From: Pedobacter antarcticus
GTDB taxonomy: Bacteria; Bacteroidota; Bacteroidia; Sphingobacteriales; Sphingobacteriaceae
NCBI RefSeq assembly: GCF_900112985.1
Contig: NZ_FONS01000005.1
Span: 186,001 to 250,000, forward strand
Reading direction: 5' to 3'
DNA: 64,000 nt
Shown here in pieces: positions 36,559-45,622 of this stretch (the first letter of the stretch is position 1; the number at the start of each line of letters is the position of its first letter). The translations under genes were made by a program, and so were the position numbers. The notes under the pieces are model-generated. The model ran no database searches. It saw nothing but the letters and a program-made list of their open reading frames with translations, and had not been told where the DNA came from.

Positions 36559-37950
36559 ATGACCGATAAGTACGGTGCCTATTACAGGACTATAGGTATC
36601 TTCCTGGATTTAATTCTGCTCAACCTTTCAGGGGTTATCGGCTATTTTATTGTGCTTACTTTTCCGGAAAGTCTGGACCGTCCTCAAATTTCGTTTTTGC
36701 ATATCATGCTGGCCAATGTAGTCTGGTTTAATATGGCGCAGGTTACGGGATTGTACCGTAATATGTTTATTAAGGACGCGATACCGACGATTAAAGAGGC
36801 TTTAGGTTCGCTCTTGTTATTTGGTTTAGTGTTGGTTCTGCTTATGGTCACAGTCACAGAACTGGATGTTTTCAGCAGGACAATATTACTTACATTCTTA
36901 TTATTCGCAATACTGTTTCTCACCGGTAAAATTGGCTTCCTTTTATGGAGACGGGCATGGAGGGCACAGCTAATTGATTATAAGCCTGTAATTATTATTG
37001 GCGCCAATACACTAGGTCAGGAGTTAAAAAAACACATGGATGGGCAGATGATTCTCGGTTATAAAGTCGTGGGCTTTTTTGACGATAATTCTCCAATAGA
37101 TTTAAAACAACCTTTATTGGGTAACCTGGATGAGGCAATCGTGTACGCAAAAAAGAATCGTATTAAGGAAGTTTTCTGCGTTCTGCCGGATAGCTGTCTG
37201 CCAAAAATTCATTCGTTGATGAGGGAAGCGGACCGGGAAATGATCCGGTTCAAAATGGTGCCCGACATTCAGGATTACTTTAAAAAGAACGTAACTGTAC
37301 AGTGGTTTGGGCATCTTCCAATCTTGAGTGCCAGGACCGAGCCGCTGGAAATTAAGATTAACCAGGTTTTGAAGAGAGGTTTTGATCTGTTAATTTCTTC
37401 ATTGGTTATTATCTTTATTTTAAGCTGGGTAATCCCATTGCTTGGTTTATTGATAAAACTTGGTTCACCCGGGCCTGTCTTTTTCAGGCAGCTGCGATCG
37501 GGTAAAGACAACGAGCCTTTTTATTGTCTGAAATTCCGGAGCATGGTTGTCAACGCCGAAGCTGATTTAGTTCAGGCAACGAAAAAGGACGATCGAATTA
37601 CGCGTCTGGGTGCGTTTATACGTAAAAATAGTATTGATGAATTACCTCAGTTTATAAATGTTTTTCTTGGCGAGATGTCAGTTGTAGGACCGAGGCCGCA
37701 TATGCTGCAGCATACGGCCGAATACTCTGCACTGATTGATCAGTTTATGGTGAGGCATCTCGTGTTGCCTGGAATTACAGGATGGGCTCAGGTGAAGGGC
37801 TTCCGGGGTCAGACTATCGCACAGGATTCAATGGAGGAGCGGGTGAAAGCCGATATCTGGTATCTGGAGAACTGGTCTTTACTGCTCGACATGAAAATTG
37901 TGTTTCTAACTGCATGGCATGTGATCATTGGTAATGAGAATGCCGCCTAA
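36559..37950 (+). CDS. Undecaprenyl-phosphate sugar-1-phosphate transferase (WcaJ/PssY type)
   Basis: 463 residues. Four N-terminal TM helices (about 10-120), a Rossmann-like CoA-binding region (VIIIGANTLGQELKKHM, about 145-161; VGFFDDNSPID), a fifth membrane helix (LLISSLVIIFILSWVIPL) and the catalytic bacterial sugar transferase domain: GSPGPVFFRQLRSGKDNEPF, CLKFRSMVVNAEADL, RLGAFIRKNSIDELPQFINV, GEMSVVGPRPHM, PGITGWAQVKGFRGQT. It transfers a hexose-1-phosphate to undecaprenyl phosphate and so starts repeat-unit synthesis. Transcribed away from the rest of the cluster; its stop is 13 bases from the convergent receptor gene. Confidence 0.95.
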   Translation: MTDKYGAYYRTIGIFLDLILLNLSGVIGYFIVLTFPESLDRPQISFLHIMLANVVWFNMAQVTGLYRNMFIKDAIPTIKEALGSLLLFGLVLVLLMVTVTELDVFSRTILLTFLLFAILFLTGKIGFLLWRRAWRAQLIDYKPVIIIGANTLGQELKKHMDGQMILGYKVVGFFDDNSPIDLKQPLLGNLDEAIVYAKKNRIKEVFCVLPDSCLPKIHSLMREADREMIRFKMVPDIQDYFKKNVTVQWFGHLPILSARTEPLEIKINQVLKRGFDLLISSLVIIFILSWVIPLLGLLIKLGSPGPVFFRQLRSGKDNEPFYCLKFRSMVVNAEADLVQATKKDDRITRLGAFIRKNSIDELPQFINVFLGEMSVVGPRPHMLQHTAEYSALIDQFMVRHLVLPGITGWAQVKGFRGQTIAQDSMEERVKADIWYLENWSLLLDMKIVFLTAWHVIIGNENAA

Positions 37951-37963
37951 AGGGTTTCTATAG

Positions 37964-39229
37964 TTATTCTGCCCGACGAATGACTTTGGTAACGATCTCA
38001 TTGAGCTCGTTGGCAGAGATATCAAGATAATTTAACATTTCCTGGCTTTCGGGTTGAGTCTCAATGTCTTTTAGCAGTGTAACCAGGCTCATGATTCTGG
38101 CAAGTGGTGCGCGTACTTGATGGCTCTGGATCCAGGCGATGTCTTGCAGTCGTTTATTGTGCGCTTCTATGCTTTTGATGTAGTGTTGTCTTTCTGTGAT
38201 ATCTGTGGCCAAAACAAGTCTTCCTTTGCGACCATTGATTTCTATGGGATTACTCCTGATTTCTACCGAAAACTCAGTGTTGTCTTTTTTGCGATGTACA
38301 GTTTGAGTCAGATAGGGTGCTTTGGTTTTCCCAGCCTCCCTGACCTGTGCTTCAATTGATTCACGGTATTCCGGTGGCCGGATATCCAACATTGTCATCG
38401 TTAACAATTCGTCCCGGGTATAGCCATACATTTGAATAGACGCTTCATTAACCTGCATAAAATGGAATGTTTCTACATCGAAAACGTACATTGGAATTGG
38501 ATTGGACGCGAATAAATATCTGTAGTAATCTTCTGATTCTTTAAGCCGGTTATTTAATTCTGCAATTTCTAATGATTCATCTGCAAGCTGTCCTAAAAGC
38601 TCATTTTCATTGTTTATTATCCTTTCCAGACGCGAAATTACACGGCGTATAAGAACAATCGACGCAAGATTTACGAAGAGCAGGTTCGCGCTGTAAAAAA
38701 ACCAGGTGATCGGTTCATATTCGCTCGAAACGTAAGAGGAGAACCAATTCAAGCGTAAGTCCATGCCTAATACAAATAGAATTAACACATTCACCAGCAA
38801 AGTATAATATGCATAGCTTTTGTGGAATAGGATCGAAGAAAAAACAGAGGCGAGTACAACGTATAAAATTCCGGGTCCTTGTGTCCCGTTCTGCAAAAGC
38901 AGATTAATAGAAAACAGGTAGATCATCCCTATAGAAAAGACTTTCTTACTGTTAATGCCGGGTCGTTTATTTAATAAAAAAGAGAATAGAAAAAGCAGAA
39001 ATAATGCACCAAAAAGCGCGTTGTAAAGGTCAGACCTGCCAAGGCTGTAAATGATTCTCGGCACAATGGCAAGCAGACAAAAAGGGATAGAAAATGCAAC
39101 AACGTAAACAAAAGACAATCCTGACCACCCGGAGTATTCTCCATTTTCGACGGCCGGTATTCGATGTCGGATAAATTTCAAATACTGCAGCCACCAAATT
39201 CTTGGAATTTGTGATATAGGTTGTTTCAT
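37964..39229 (-). CDS. 6-TM PAS receptor ending after a HisKA-like helix; no ATPase domain
   Basis: 421 residues. About six TM helices in residues 38-196, an N-terminal sensor membrane domain, then a linker coiled coil (about 200-232), one PAS domain (about 235-345, SNPIPMYVFDVETFHFMQVN and GRLVLATDITERQ) and a HisKA-like helix with H370 in AWIQSHQVRAPLARIMSL. The protein stops 51 residues after that histidine (ending VTKVIRRAE), so HATPase_c with its N, G1 and G2 boxes is missing. The following DNA is the tail of the WcaJ gene with no leftover kinase piece, so this is not an obvious frameshift. A close paralogue with the same architecture is at 40904. It may work with another kinase's catalytic domain or be regulatory. 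Confidence 0.88.
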   Translation of the reverse strand: MKQPISQIPRIWWLQYLKFIRHRIPAVENGEYSGWSGLSFVYVVAFSIPFCLLAIVPRIIYSLGRSDLYNALFGALFLLFLFSFLLNKRPGINSKKVFSIGMIYLFSINLLLQNGTQGPGILYVVLASVFSSILFHKSYAYYTLLVNVLILFVLGMDLRLNWFSSYVSSEYEPITWFFYSANLLFVNLASIVLIRRVISRLERIINNENELLGQLADESLEIAELNNRLKESEDYYRYLFASNPIPMYVFDVETFHFMQVNEASIQMYGYTRDELLTMTMLDIRPPEYRESIEAQVREAGKTKAPYLTQTVHRKKDNTEFSVEIRSNPIEINGRKGRLVLATDITERQHYIKSIEAHNKRLQDIAWIQSHQVRAPLARIMSLVTLLKDIETQPESQEMLNYLDISANELNEIVTKVIRRAE

Positions 39230-39300
39230 GGCGAATCTGGTAAATCTGCTGGGATTGTCATTTTAAAACAACTTAATGTTGTATTTGTTCGTTTTTCGAG

Positions 39301-39942
39301 TTAACTATTTTTAATCCAGAGGATTAGTGGATTTCCCGGACGATGGTTTATTTTTTTATAACTGCCGGGAATATAATGTTCATCGGCATGGTAGGTAGCC
39401 AATCGTGTACCCGGTTTCCGGTCTTCCAGTACATCCTGAAAGGTCTGGAGATACTCGGTGTAAATCTCTGCCGATGTTGGAATAAGGTTATCTATAGGGA
39501 TATGATAATCGAGATTCTCCATGAAGGAATTATAAAAATAGAAGTGGTCGAATTCTTCCATTCTAAGGTTGTTAAAATTCCCCTGAATAAAGTTTACGTT
39601 ACCGGTGTTTGTTGCTTTTTGGGCAATTAATGCCTCGTCTGTTAGAGACTTCCTTTGTTCTATACCATGGAAAACGAAATCATTGTTGAAATGTGCAGCA
39701 ATAATGCAAAACTTACCAACACCGCTGCCAATATCCAGAATATGCTTACCGCCGTCAGCACATAAAAATGCGCCTGCTTTTTTAGCAATTTCCATTGGAG
39801 TCCAGTGAATGGCCGATAATTGCCTTGCCCTCAAGGAATATAAGCTGTCAAAAGCTTCATCTCCGGAAAATATATCTTTATTCATAATTGCTGCTTTTGG
39901 CCAGGAATTCATCTTTTCAGAAGCCAAAGATCGCGTAATCAA
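39301..39942 (-). CDS. Class I SAM-dependent methyltransferase-like protein
   Basis: 213 residues from the first ATG; ATGs at 39912 and 39885 (residues 11 and 20) are alternatives. SAM-binding motif I is HILDIGSGVGKFCIIAAH (67-84), followed by an acidic FHGIEQRKSLTDEA (motif II-like) and NVNFIQGNFNNLRMEEFDHFYFYN (motif post-II/III). The layout is that of DOT1-like or general small-molecule methyltransferases. It stands between a receptor gene and a divergent nucleotidyltransferase; its substrate is unknown. Confidence 0.8.
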   Translation of the reverse strand: MITRSLASEKMNSWPKAAIMNKDIFSGDEAFDSLYSLRARQLSAIHWTPMEIAKKAGAFLCADGGKHILDIGSGVGKFCIIAAHFNNDFVFHGIEQRKSLTDEALIAQKATNTGNVNFIQGNFNNLRMEEFDHFYFYNSFMENLDYHIPIDNLIPTSAEIYTEYLQTFQDVLEDRKPGTRLATYHADEHYIPGSYKKINHRPGNPLILWIKNS

Positions 39943-39990
39943 AAAAAATGGAGTAACTTTTGCATATTTATTTTACTTAATTATCATTCT

Positions 39991-40899
39991 ATGGCGTTAA
40001 AAAAACCTTCCCTGGTAATACTTGCTGCTGGTATGGCAAGCAGATACGGTGGAAACAAACAAACTGAATCTTTCGGCCCTTCGGGTGAAACGATTATGGA
40101 GTACTCCATCTATGATGCAATTAAAGCAGGATTTGGAAAAGTAATATTTATTATCCGCGAGGAATTTGCTGAGGCATTTAAGGGTGTAATCGAGCCGAAA
40201 TTGAAAGGCAGAATAGAGACTGAGTATGTTTATCAGTCTTTGGAAAAATATAGCGGTGGCAGAGCAATTCCTGCAGAACGTGTTAAGCCTTTTGGAACTT
40301 CGCATGCACTATTGTGCTGCAAAGAAATTCTGGATGCGCCTTTTGCTGTGATTAATGCTGACGATTTTTATGGATTTGATGCTTTTGAGAAAGCCGCAGA
40401 TTTTTTAAATACCGCGGTTAGCAACGGTGTATATGCTTGTCTTGGCTACGAGCTGAAAAATACGCTGAGCGATAATGGATCGGTAACAAGGGGAGAAATT
40501 CATGTCAATGCTGCGGGTGAAATGACCGGTATCACTGAAAGAAGAGAGATTTACAAGAGAGAGGGTAAAGCATTTACTAAAACTCCGGAGGGAGATGTTG
40601 AACTGCCCCTTGACACCAAAGTAAGTATGAACTTTTTCTGTTTTACACCAGATTTTGTGAACTGGTCGGCTTTAGAATATGAGAAGTTCCTGGACAAGAA
40701 TTTGAATGAACTCAAAGCAGAATTCTTGATTCCGGAAGTTTCTGATGAATTGATAAAATCCGGAAACGGAGTTGTTAAGATGATTCCTACCCAGGCGATC
40801 TGGTTTGGAGTTACTTTTAAAGAAGATGCGCCTGTTGTGAAAGCAGCTTTGCAGGAACTAACGGATAAAGGGCTTTATCCGCAAAATCTGTGGATATAA
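39991..40899 (+). CDS. Sugar-phosphate nucleotidyltransferase-like protein
   Basis: 302 residues, NTP_transferase fold. VILAAGMASRYGGNKQTESF (9-28) is the nucleotide-binding loop with a noncanonical GMASRYGG in place of GxGTRL; GETIMEYSIYDAIKAGFGKV follows, and INADDFYG (about 125-132) supplies the metal-binding aspartates. This resembles glucose-1-phosphate thymidylyl/uridylyl-type enzymes widely annotated as nucleotidyltransferase family protein in Bacteroidota. It may activate a sugar for the neighbouring glycan loci, but could also act on a phosphonate or other alcohol phosphate. It is followed after four bases by the second HisKA-only receptor, so the two are probably co-transcribed. Confidence 0.83.
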   Translation: MALKKPSLVILAAGMASRYGGNKQTESFGPSGETIMEYSIYDAIKAGFGKVIFIIREEFAEAFKGVIEPKLKGRIETEYVYQSLEKYSGGRAIPAERVKPFGTSHALLCCKEILDAPFAVINADDFYGFDAFEKAADFLNTAVSNGVYACLGYELKNTLSDNGSVTRGEIHVNAAGEMTGITERREIYKREGKAFTKTPEGDVELPLDTKVSMNFFCFTPDFVNWSALEYEKFLDKNLNELKAEFLIPEVSDELIKSGNGVVKMIPTQAIWFGVTFKEDAPVVKAALQELTDKGLYPQNLWI

Positions 40900-40903
40900 A
40901 AAA

Positions 40904-42127
40904 ATGACTGGTCTAAAAAAGTATTGGTGGAGATTTAAAGCATTAATAGAAAGTGCTGTACTGCTTCATCCGGATCATAAGGAAGCGGATCATGTGTTCT
41001 GGCGAAAGAGGTTATTCACAAACACAATCACCTATGGTTTGATATTCAGTATCATTGTGATGGTTTCGTCGATGACATACAGCTTTTTTGCCGGGAGTTA
41101 TTTTGTGCAGTATTTCAATATTATTTTTGTTGTTACTTTAATTCCAATAATTTTTAATAAAAAAATTATGATTCAGACCAGAAAAGTGATAGCGCTTTTT
41201 TTGCTTTATGTGCTCGCCATCGTGTACATCGCATTTCTTGGGTCTGAAGGTCCTGGTGCGCTTTACTTGATTGTACTGACCATATTTTCAACAATGATTT
41301 TCCCCCGCCCGGCAGCTTACTGGCTGGTGGGGGTTAATGCATTGATTTGTGCTGGATTTGGGTTGGTAATCTACTATAAGATTTTCGACAGTCCATTGCT
41401 GTACAGTTATGATCTGCCATTATGGGTCTCTTATTCGGGTAATTTGATTTTCGTTAGCTTATTGAGTGTAATGTTAGTGAGCAAGGTACTGAAGGGGCTG
41501 GAGCAAACTATCCAGAAGGAAGCTACACTGGCAGTTAAATTAAATGCTTCAGAAAAGTATTATAGAAATACTTTTGAGGCTAATCCGGTTCCGATGTACG
41601 TATTTGACATGGAAACCAGCAGATTCTTGCACGTAAATAACGCGGCATGTGAAAAATATGGTTATTCTAGAGAGGAATTTCTCAGCATGAAAATTACTGA
41701 TATACGACCGGAATCTGAGCATAGTAAATTAATGGATTTAACCAGCATGATCCGTAACAGGGATTATTCAGGTATACTAATCCATAGAAAAAAGAACAGT
41801 GAAGTCTTTCCGGTTGAAATTGAAACAAACCTGATTCATTTTGAAGATAAGGAAGCAAGGCTTGTACTTGCAACAGATGTTTCTGAACGTATTAATTATA
41901 TCAAAGAAATTGAACGGCAAAATCAGGATTTGCGGGAAATTGCCTGGATCCAGAGTCATTTAGTGAGAGCACCGCTCGCCAATATTATGAGTCTGACCGA
42001 ATTTTTGATTAAATATCCAGGAGAGGATACTAAAGAAACTTTAACTTTTCTGAATGATTCATCTCAGAAACTGAATATGGCCATCAAATCTATCATCGGC
42101 CAGGCAGATGGTTCAGGACTCAGCTAA
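40904..42127 (+). CDS. 6-TM PAS receptor ending after a HisKA-like helix; no ATPase domain (paralogue)
   Basis: 407 residues with the same plan as the gene at 37964: six TM helices (about 40-195), coiled linker, PAS (about 215-325, ANPVPMYVFDMETSRFLHVN and ARLVLATDVSERI) and a HisKA-like helix with H352 in AWIQSHLVRAPLANIMSL. It stops 55 residues after the histidine. Shared blocks such as MYVFD-ET, LxIRPE and AWIQSHxVRAPLA show recent paralogy. It starts four bases after the nucleotidyltransferase and its end overlaps a complete kinase gene on the other strand by 15 bases. Whether the histidine is phosphorylated is not known. Confidence 0.88.
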   Translation: MTGLKKYWWRFKALIESAVLLHPDHKEADHVFWRKRLFTNTITYGLIFSIIVMVSSMTYSFFAGSYFVQYFNIIFVVTLIPIIFNKKIMIQTRKVIALFLLYVLAIVYIAFLGSEGPGALYLIVLTIFSTMIFPRPAAYWLVGVNALICAGFGLVIYYKIFDSPLLYSYDLPLWVSYSGNLIFVSLLSVMLVSKVLKGLEQTIQKEATLAVKLNASEKYYRNTFEANPVPMYVFDMETSRFLHVNNAACEKYGYSREEFLSMKITDIRPESEHSKLMDLTSMIRNRDYSGILIHRKKNSEVFPVEIETNLIHFEDKEARLVLATDVSERINYIKEIERQNQDLREIAWIQSHLVRAPLANIMSLTEFLIKYPGEDTKETLTFLNDSSQKLNMAIKSIIGQADGSGLS

Positions 42128-43276
42128 TAAATCCTGATTAATAAGGTCATTGCAAAATGTAATACTAAATGTCGTACCCTGGTTAACTTTGCTGCTTACT
42201 TCTATATTTCCGCCTAGTGAGGTAAGCTGAGCTTTAGTAATAAATAAACCAACCCCATTTCCATTGACATGTTTATGGAAACGCTTGTGCAAACCAAAAA
42301 GTTCATCCTGGTTTGTGTCAAGGTCAATTCCCAGACCATTATCTGAAAACTTCAGTACACGTTCTCCATTCTGGTCGGTCGTGAGACTAACTCCAATCTC
42401 CAGTGTCCGGGACTGATCCCTGTACTTGATAGCATTTGACAAAAGATTAGTCAATATGCTTTCGAGGTAACTTTTATTAAACAGTACATGTTTATTAGTG
42501 AAATTTAAATGAAGAATAATTGGCAGATTTTCAATCTGTTCGGTAAATGACGAACAAACTTTATCCATAATTTTAGAGACATTTATCCTGGATATTTTAA
42601 CTCTTTGATCATTCTTCCGGTTGAGAATATAAGTGAGGTCTGTAATAGTCTCGTTGAGTCTCTCTGTCGAGGTTTTGAACAGATCAATTATTTCTTTATT
42701 ATGTTGGTTAAGATGGTCTATATCCAAAATGTCAATCAGGCCGGAGAGGTTAGATAGGGGAGTTCTTAGGTTATGGGAAACAATATAAACAAACTGATTA
42801 AGGTCAAGGTTTCTCTTAGTCAGGTTTTGAATAAGTAACGCCTGCTCTTTTTCCTCATGGATTTTTTTGTCAATTTCGCTAAAATGCGAGACCAACGCAC
42901 CTACCTGCTCGTCTTCCAGTAAATTGGTTACCCGGCCTTCGACCCAATGATAGCTTCCACGATTATCTAAAACCCTGATTCTGTATTCAATTGTTCTGCC
43001 AGATACCGCTAAAACCTGACGCATTTGCTCTTCGGCAAGCTGGATATCTTCAGGGTGAACAATATTCATAATCTTAAGTTGTCGATATTCTGCCTTGCTA
43101 AAACCGAATAGAGCAGTGATTTCCTGAGTAGAATGAGTAATCTGACCATTTTTATCTATTAGAAAGACTTTTTCACGGCATTTTTCCATGAGAGTCAGGT
43201 ATTCATTATTCATTTCAATATCTTCCTCACCGAGAGAGCTGTCGGCTGAAGGATGATCCCTAAAGTTTTGTGTCAT
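42113..43276 (-). CDS. Cytosolic PAS sensor histidine kinase
   Basis: 387 residues, soluble. PAS domain at about 25-140 (VFLIDKNGQITHSTQEI, MNIVHPEDIQLAEE, RGSYHWVEGRVTNL), a coiled linker, HisKA with H168 in YIVSHNLRTPLSNLSGLIDI, HATPase_c with N box SNAIKY (280-285), G1 SDNGLGID (311-318) and G2 NGVGLFITKAQ. The transmitter is strikingly similar to that encoded at 51959 (same SHNLRxPLxNLxGLxD and FVYI-SHN blocks). Its 3' end overlaps the convergent HisKA-only receptor. Confidence 0.93.
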   Translation of the reverse strand: MTQNFRDHPSADSSLGEEDIEMNNEYLTLMEKCREKVFLIDKNGQITHSTQEITALFGFSKAEYRQLKIMNIVHPEDIQLAEEQMRQVLAVSGRTIEYRIRVLDNRGSYHWVEGRVTNLLEDEQVGALVSHFSEIDKKIHEEKEQALLIQNLTKRNLDLNQFVYIVSHNLRTPLSNLSGLIDILDIDHLNQHNKEIIDLFKTSTERLNETITDLTYILNRKNDQRVKISRINVSKIMDKVCSSFTEQIENLPIILHLNFTNKHVLFNKSYLESILTNLLSNAIKYRDQSRTLEIGVSLTTDQNGERVLKFSDNGLGIDLDTNQDELFGLHKRFHKHVNGNGVGLFITKAQLTSLGGNIEVSSKVNQGTTFSITFCNDLINQDLLAES

Positions 43277-43341
43277 AACGTTTTAAAACTCTAATTTATC
43301 GAATGTAACTGATAATTTCCTTGTTTTATGAACAATGATTG

Positions 43342-43349
43342 CAAAAATA
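43342..43349 (-). promoter_or_regulatory. Candidate -7 element of the divergent kinase promoter region
   Basis: Minus-strand TATTTTTG fits TAnnTTTG, 65 bases before the kinase ATG at 43276. No -33 partner at standard spacing; weak. Confidence 0.2.
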
Positions 43350-43416
43350 ATAGTCTTGCAGACCCTACATTCGTTCTGTTGAACAAAATGAACAGTGCTT
43401 TGTTTTGGAACTGGTT

Positions 43417-43424
43417 TAAATTTG
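43417..43424 (+). promoter_or_regulatory. Candidate -7 element before the GAF-PAS kinase
   Basis: TAAATTTG is an exact TAnnTTTG match 45 bases before the ATG at 43470. TTTG copies at 43399 and 43404 lie nearer than the usual -33 distance, so the full promoter is uncertain. Confidence 0.33.
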
Positions 43425-43469
43425 TAGAAAAAACAATAACTTGCTTTGTGTTGACCGTTTTATACAAAA

Positions 43470-44987
43470 ATGCCCATGATAAATCAGTCTCCAACTCCTG
43501 ATCAAGCAAATACCCCGGCTATTCTTCATTTACTTGGGATTATAGATGCAGAACCAGAGGACGAATTCGACAATATCGTTCGGCTCGCTTGTCTGCTTAC
43601 AGCAGCTCCGGCGGCAACGCTAACTTTTATAAATCAGGATAGAAATTTATGTAAATCAGCCGCAGGAATTGACATAGCTGATCTGGAAAGAGCTGATCAA
43701 CAACTTAAATCCTATTCTTCAGTTTACAGGGAACCTATAAAATTTAATGAAAATTTGTTACTAGGTCATTTAACAGTCGCCTTTACTCAACCTACGGATT
43801 TAACAACCGGTCAGATGGAAGGACTGAAACTGCTTTCTAAACAATTAGGTTACCTACTGCAAATGCGTCTTCCGGTAGCTAATAGAAGCGTTAGGGACTT
43901 TTATGAAAGTATCTTAAATAATATTCCTACAGATATCGTCGTATTTGACACGGAACACCGGTATCTATTTGCCAATCCTGGTGCTATTAAAGATGAGGAA
44001 CTCAGGAAGTTTATAATTGGAAAAGACGATTTCGAATACGCGGTTTACAGAAAGCGGGACCCTGCTATAGCTATAGAACGCCGGGCTCAATTTCAACAAG
44101 TTAAGGATACAGGGAATACGATTAGCTGGGAGGAAAATCAAAAAACTGCCGACGGTAACATAGTGACGCATCTAAGAAGAATGTTTCCTGTAAATGACGA
44201 TCAGGGAAAACTTGTAATGGTTATAGGATTTGGAATAGATATCACGGAAAGAAAAGAACTGGAGAACAAGCAGCGTAAGATTATGGAGCAGCTCGCGGTC
44301 CAGCACAAGCAATCTATTGATTTTTGTAATGTTGTTTCCCATAACCTGAGAGGGCCCCTCATTAATCTGGGGATGTTAACGGAGTTTATTCGTGAATCGG
44401 AAGATCCGGGTGAGCAGCAACTGCTGATCTCGAAAATGGAACCCGTGATAGATAATCTGAAAAGTACTTTTAATGAATTGGTGGAGTCTATCCAGGTTCG
44501 GCAGGAAACGGATCTGAAGATGGATGAGCTGAATTTGAACGCTTGTCTTAGTGAAACTGTAAGAAACTTGTTTTTCGAACTTAAAAAAGTTGATGGAAAT
44601 ATTCATGCAGATTTCTCAGATGCCCCGATTCTATACTGTCCGCAAAAGTATCTTTCCAGTATTTTTCATAATCTGATCAGTAACGCCATCCACTATCATT
44701 CTCCCGAAAGGCCTTTGTCAATAAAACTCTTGACACAGGCTAAAAAGAATAAAATAGTTTTAACGGTTCAGGACAACGGGCAAGGGATAGACCTGTTGAA
44801 GCACAAGCATAATATCTTTAAAATTGGAAAAGTGTTTCACCGCCGGCCTGGCGCAAAAGGGTTGGGTTTGTTTATGACCAAAACACAGGTGGAAGCAATT
44901 GGGGGAACTATTTGGGTAGATAGCGAGCCTGACCAGGGTGCCAGATTCTCCATTGAGTTTGTTAATCAATCTTCCGAAGCCTTGTAA
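43470..44987 (+). CDS. GAF-PAS sensor histidine kinase
   Basis: 505 residues, soluble. Residues about 10-135 form a GAF domain (FDNIVRLACLLTAAPAATLTFINQ), about 140-262 a PAS domain (FYESILNNIPTDIVVFDTEH, VIGFGIDITERKEL), then HisKA with H291 in NVVSHNLRGPLINLGMLTEF and HATPase_c: SNAIHYHSPERP (N box), DNGQGIDL (G1), GLGLFMTKTQ (G2). It is followed after 90 bases by a receiver-only protein on the same strand, its likely target. A second ATG (codon 3) is possible. The GAF domain has no cysteine set that would suggest a chromophore. Confidence 0.93.
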   Translation: MPMINQSPTPDQANTPAILHLLGIIDAEPEDEFDNIVRLACLLTAAPAATLTFINQDRNLCKSAAGIDIADLERADQQLKSYSSVYREPIKFNENLLLGHLTVAFTQPTDLTTGQMEGLKLLSKQLGYLLQMRLPVANRSVRDFYESILNNIPTDIVVFDTEHRYLFANPGAIKDEELRKFIIGKDDFEYAVYRKRDPAIAIERRAQFQQVKDTGNTISWEENQKTADGNIVTHLRRMFPVNDDQGKLVMVIGFGIDITERKELENKQRKIMEQLAVQHKQSIDFCNVVSHNLRGPLINLGMLTEFIRESEDPGEQQLLISKMEPVIDNLKSTFNELVESIQVRQETDLKMDELNLNACLSETVRNLFFELKKVDGNIHADFSDAPILYCPQKYLSSIFHNLISNAIHYHSPERPLSIKLLTQAKKNKIVLTVQDNGQGIDLLKHKHNIFKIGKVFHRRPGAKGLGLFMTKTQVEAIGGTIWVDSEPDQGARFSIEFVNQSSEAL

Positions 44988-45077
44988 TCTAAAATCGTCA
45001 ATGTACAGGTCGCCTCTAAATTCTTATTGAGCTAAATGATATGTATCTTAATGCTCTAATTGATAATTAATACGAAT

Positions 45078-45467
45078 ATGAAGAAGTTCATGCTGATCGA
45101 TGATGATGAGATTTTTGTTTTTCTGACAAAAAAGACCATTTTGAAAGTGTCAGCAGATGTTGCAGTCCAGGTCTTTGCTGACGGGCAACAAGCGATTTCT
45201 CATTTACAAGATATTGCTGGTAATAGCGAATTATTGCCTGACGTTATATTTTTGGATTTGAATATGCCGGTTATGGATGGCTGGGAATTTCTGGACGAAT
45301 ACCAAAAGCTAGACGGGTTTCCTCTTGACGGGGTACCACTCTACATTGTATCTTCTTCCATTTCTCCATATGAAATGGATCGTTCGGCAGGTATTCCAGT
45401 TGTCACCGAATTTATAATTAAACCTCTTGTGAAGGAAAAATTTCTTGAAATACTGGAGAATTTATAG
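45078..45467 (+). CDS. Single-domain response regulator (receiver only)
   Basis: 129 residues from the ATG at 45078; a TTG at 45060 adds six residues. Acidic triplet D8-D9-D10 (LIDDDE), phospho-acceptor D60 in VIFLDLNMPVMDGWE, Ser switch in IVSSS and the lysine K115 in FIIKPLV. No output domain. Encoded after the GAF-PAS kinase and before a LuxR-type regulator. Confidence 0.93.
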   Translation: MKKFMLIDDDEIFVFLTKKTILKVSADVAVQVFADGQQAISHLQDIAGNSELLPDVIFLDLNMPVMDGWEFLDEYQKLDGFPLDGVPLYIVSSSISPYEMDRSAGIPVVTEFIIKPLVKEKFLEILENL

Positions 45468-45622
45468 GGTTTCATTTTGATCGTCTGATACCTCAGCAAT
45501 AAGGCTGCTCAGTCTTCTCAACCTGCGTTAATTTAATGAACATAATGAATAATACTTTGACCTGTAGTATTGCTTAGTTTAGTGGCAAACGCAAGATTGT
45601 CTCGCACTAAATAACGTAATTT

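Noticed and set aside
37964-39229. HisKA-only receptor as a frameshifted kinase
   Set aside because: Both paralogues end at the same point and no HATPase fragment is found in any frame of the downstream DNA.
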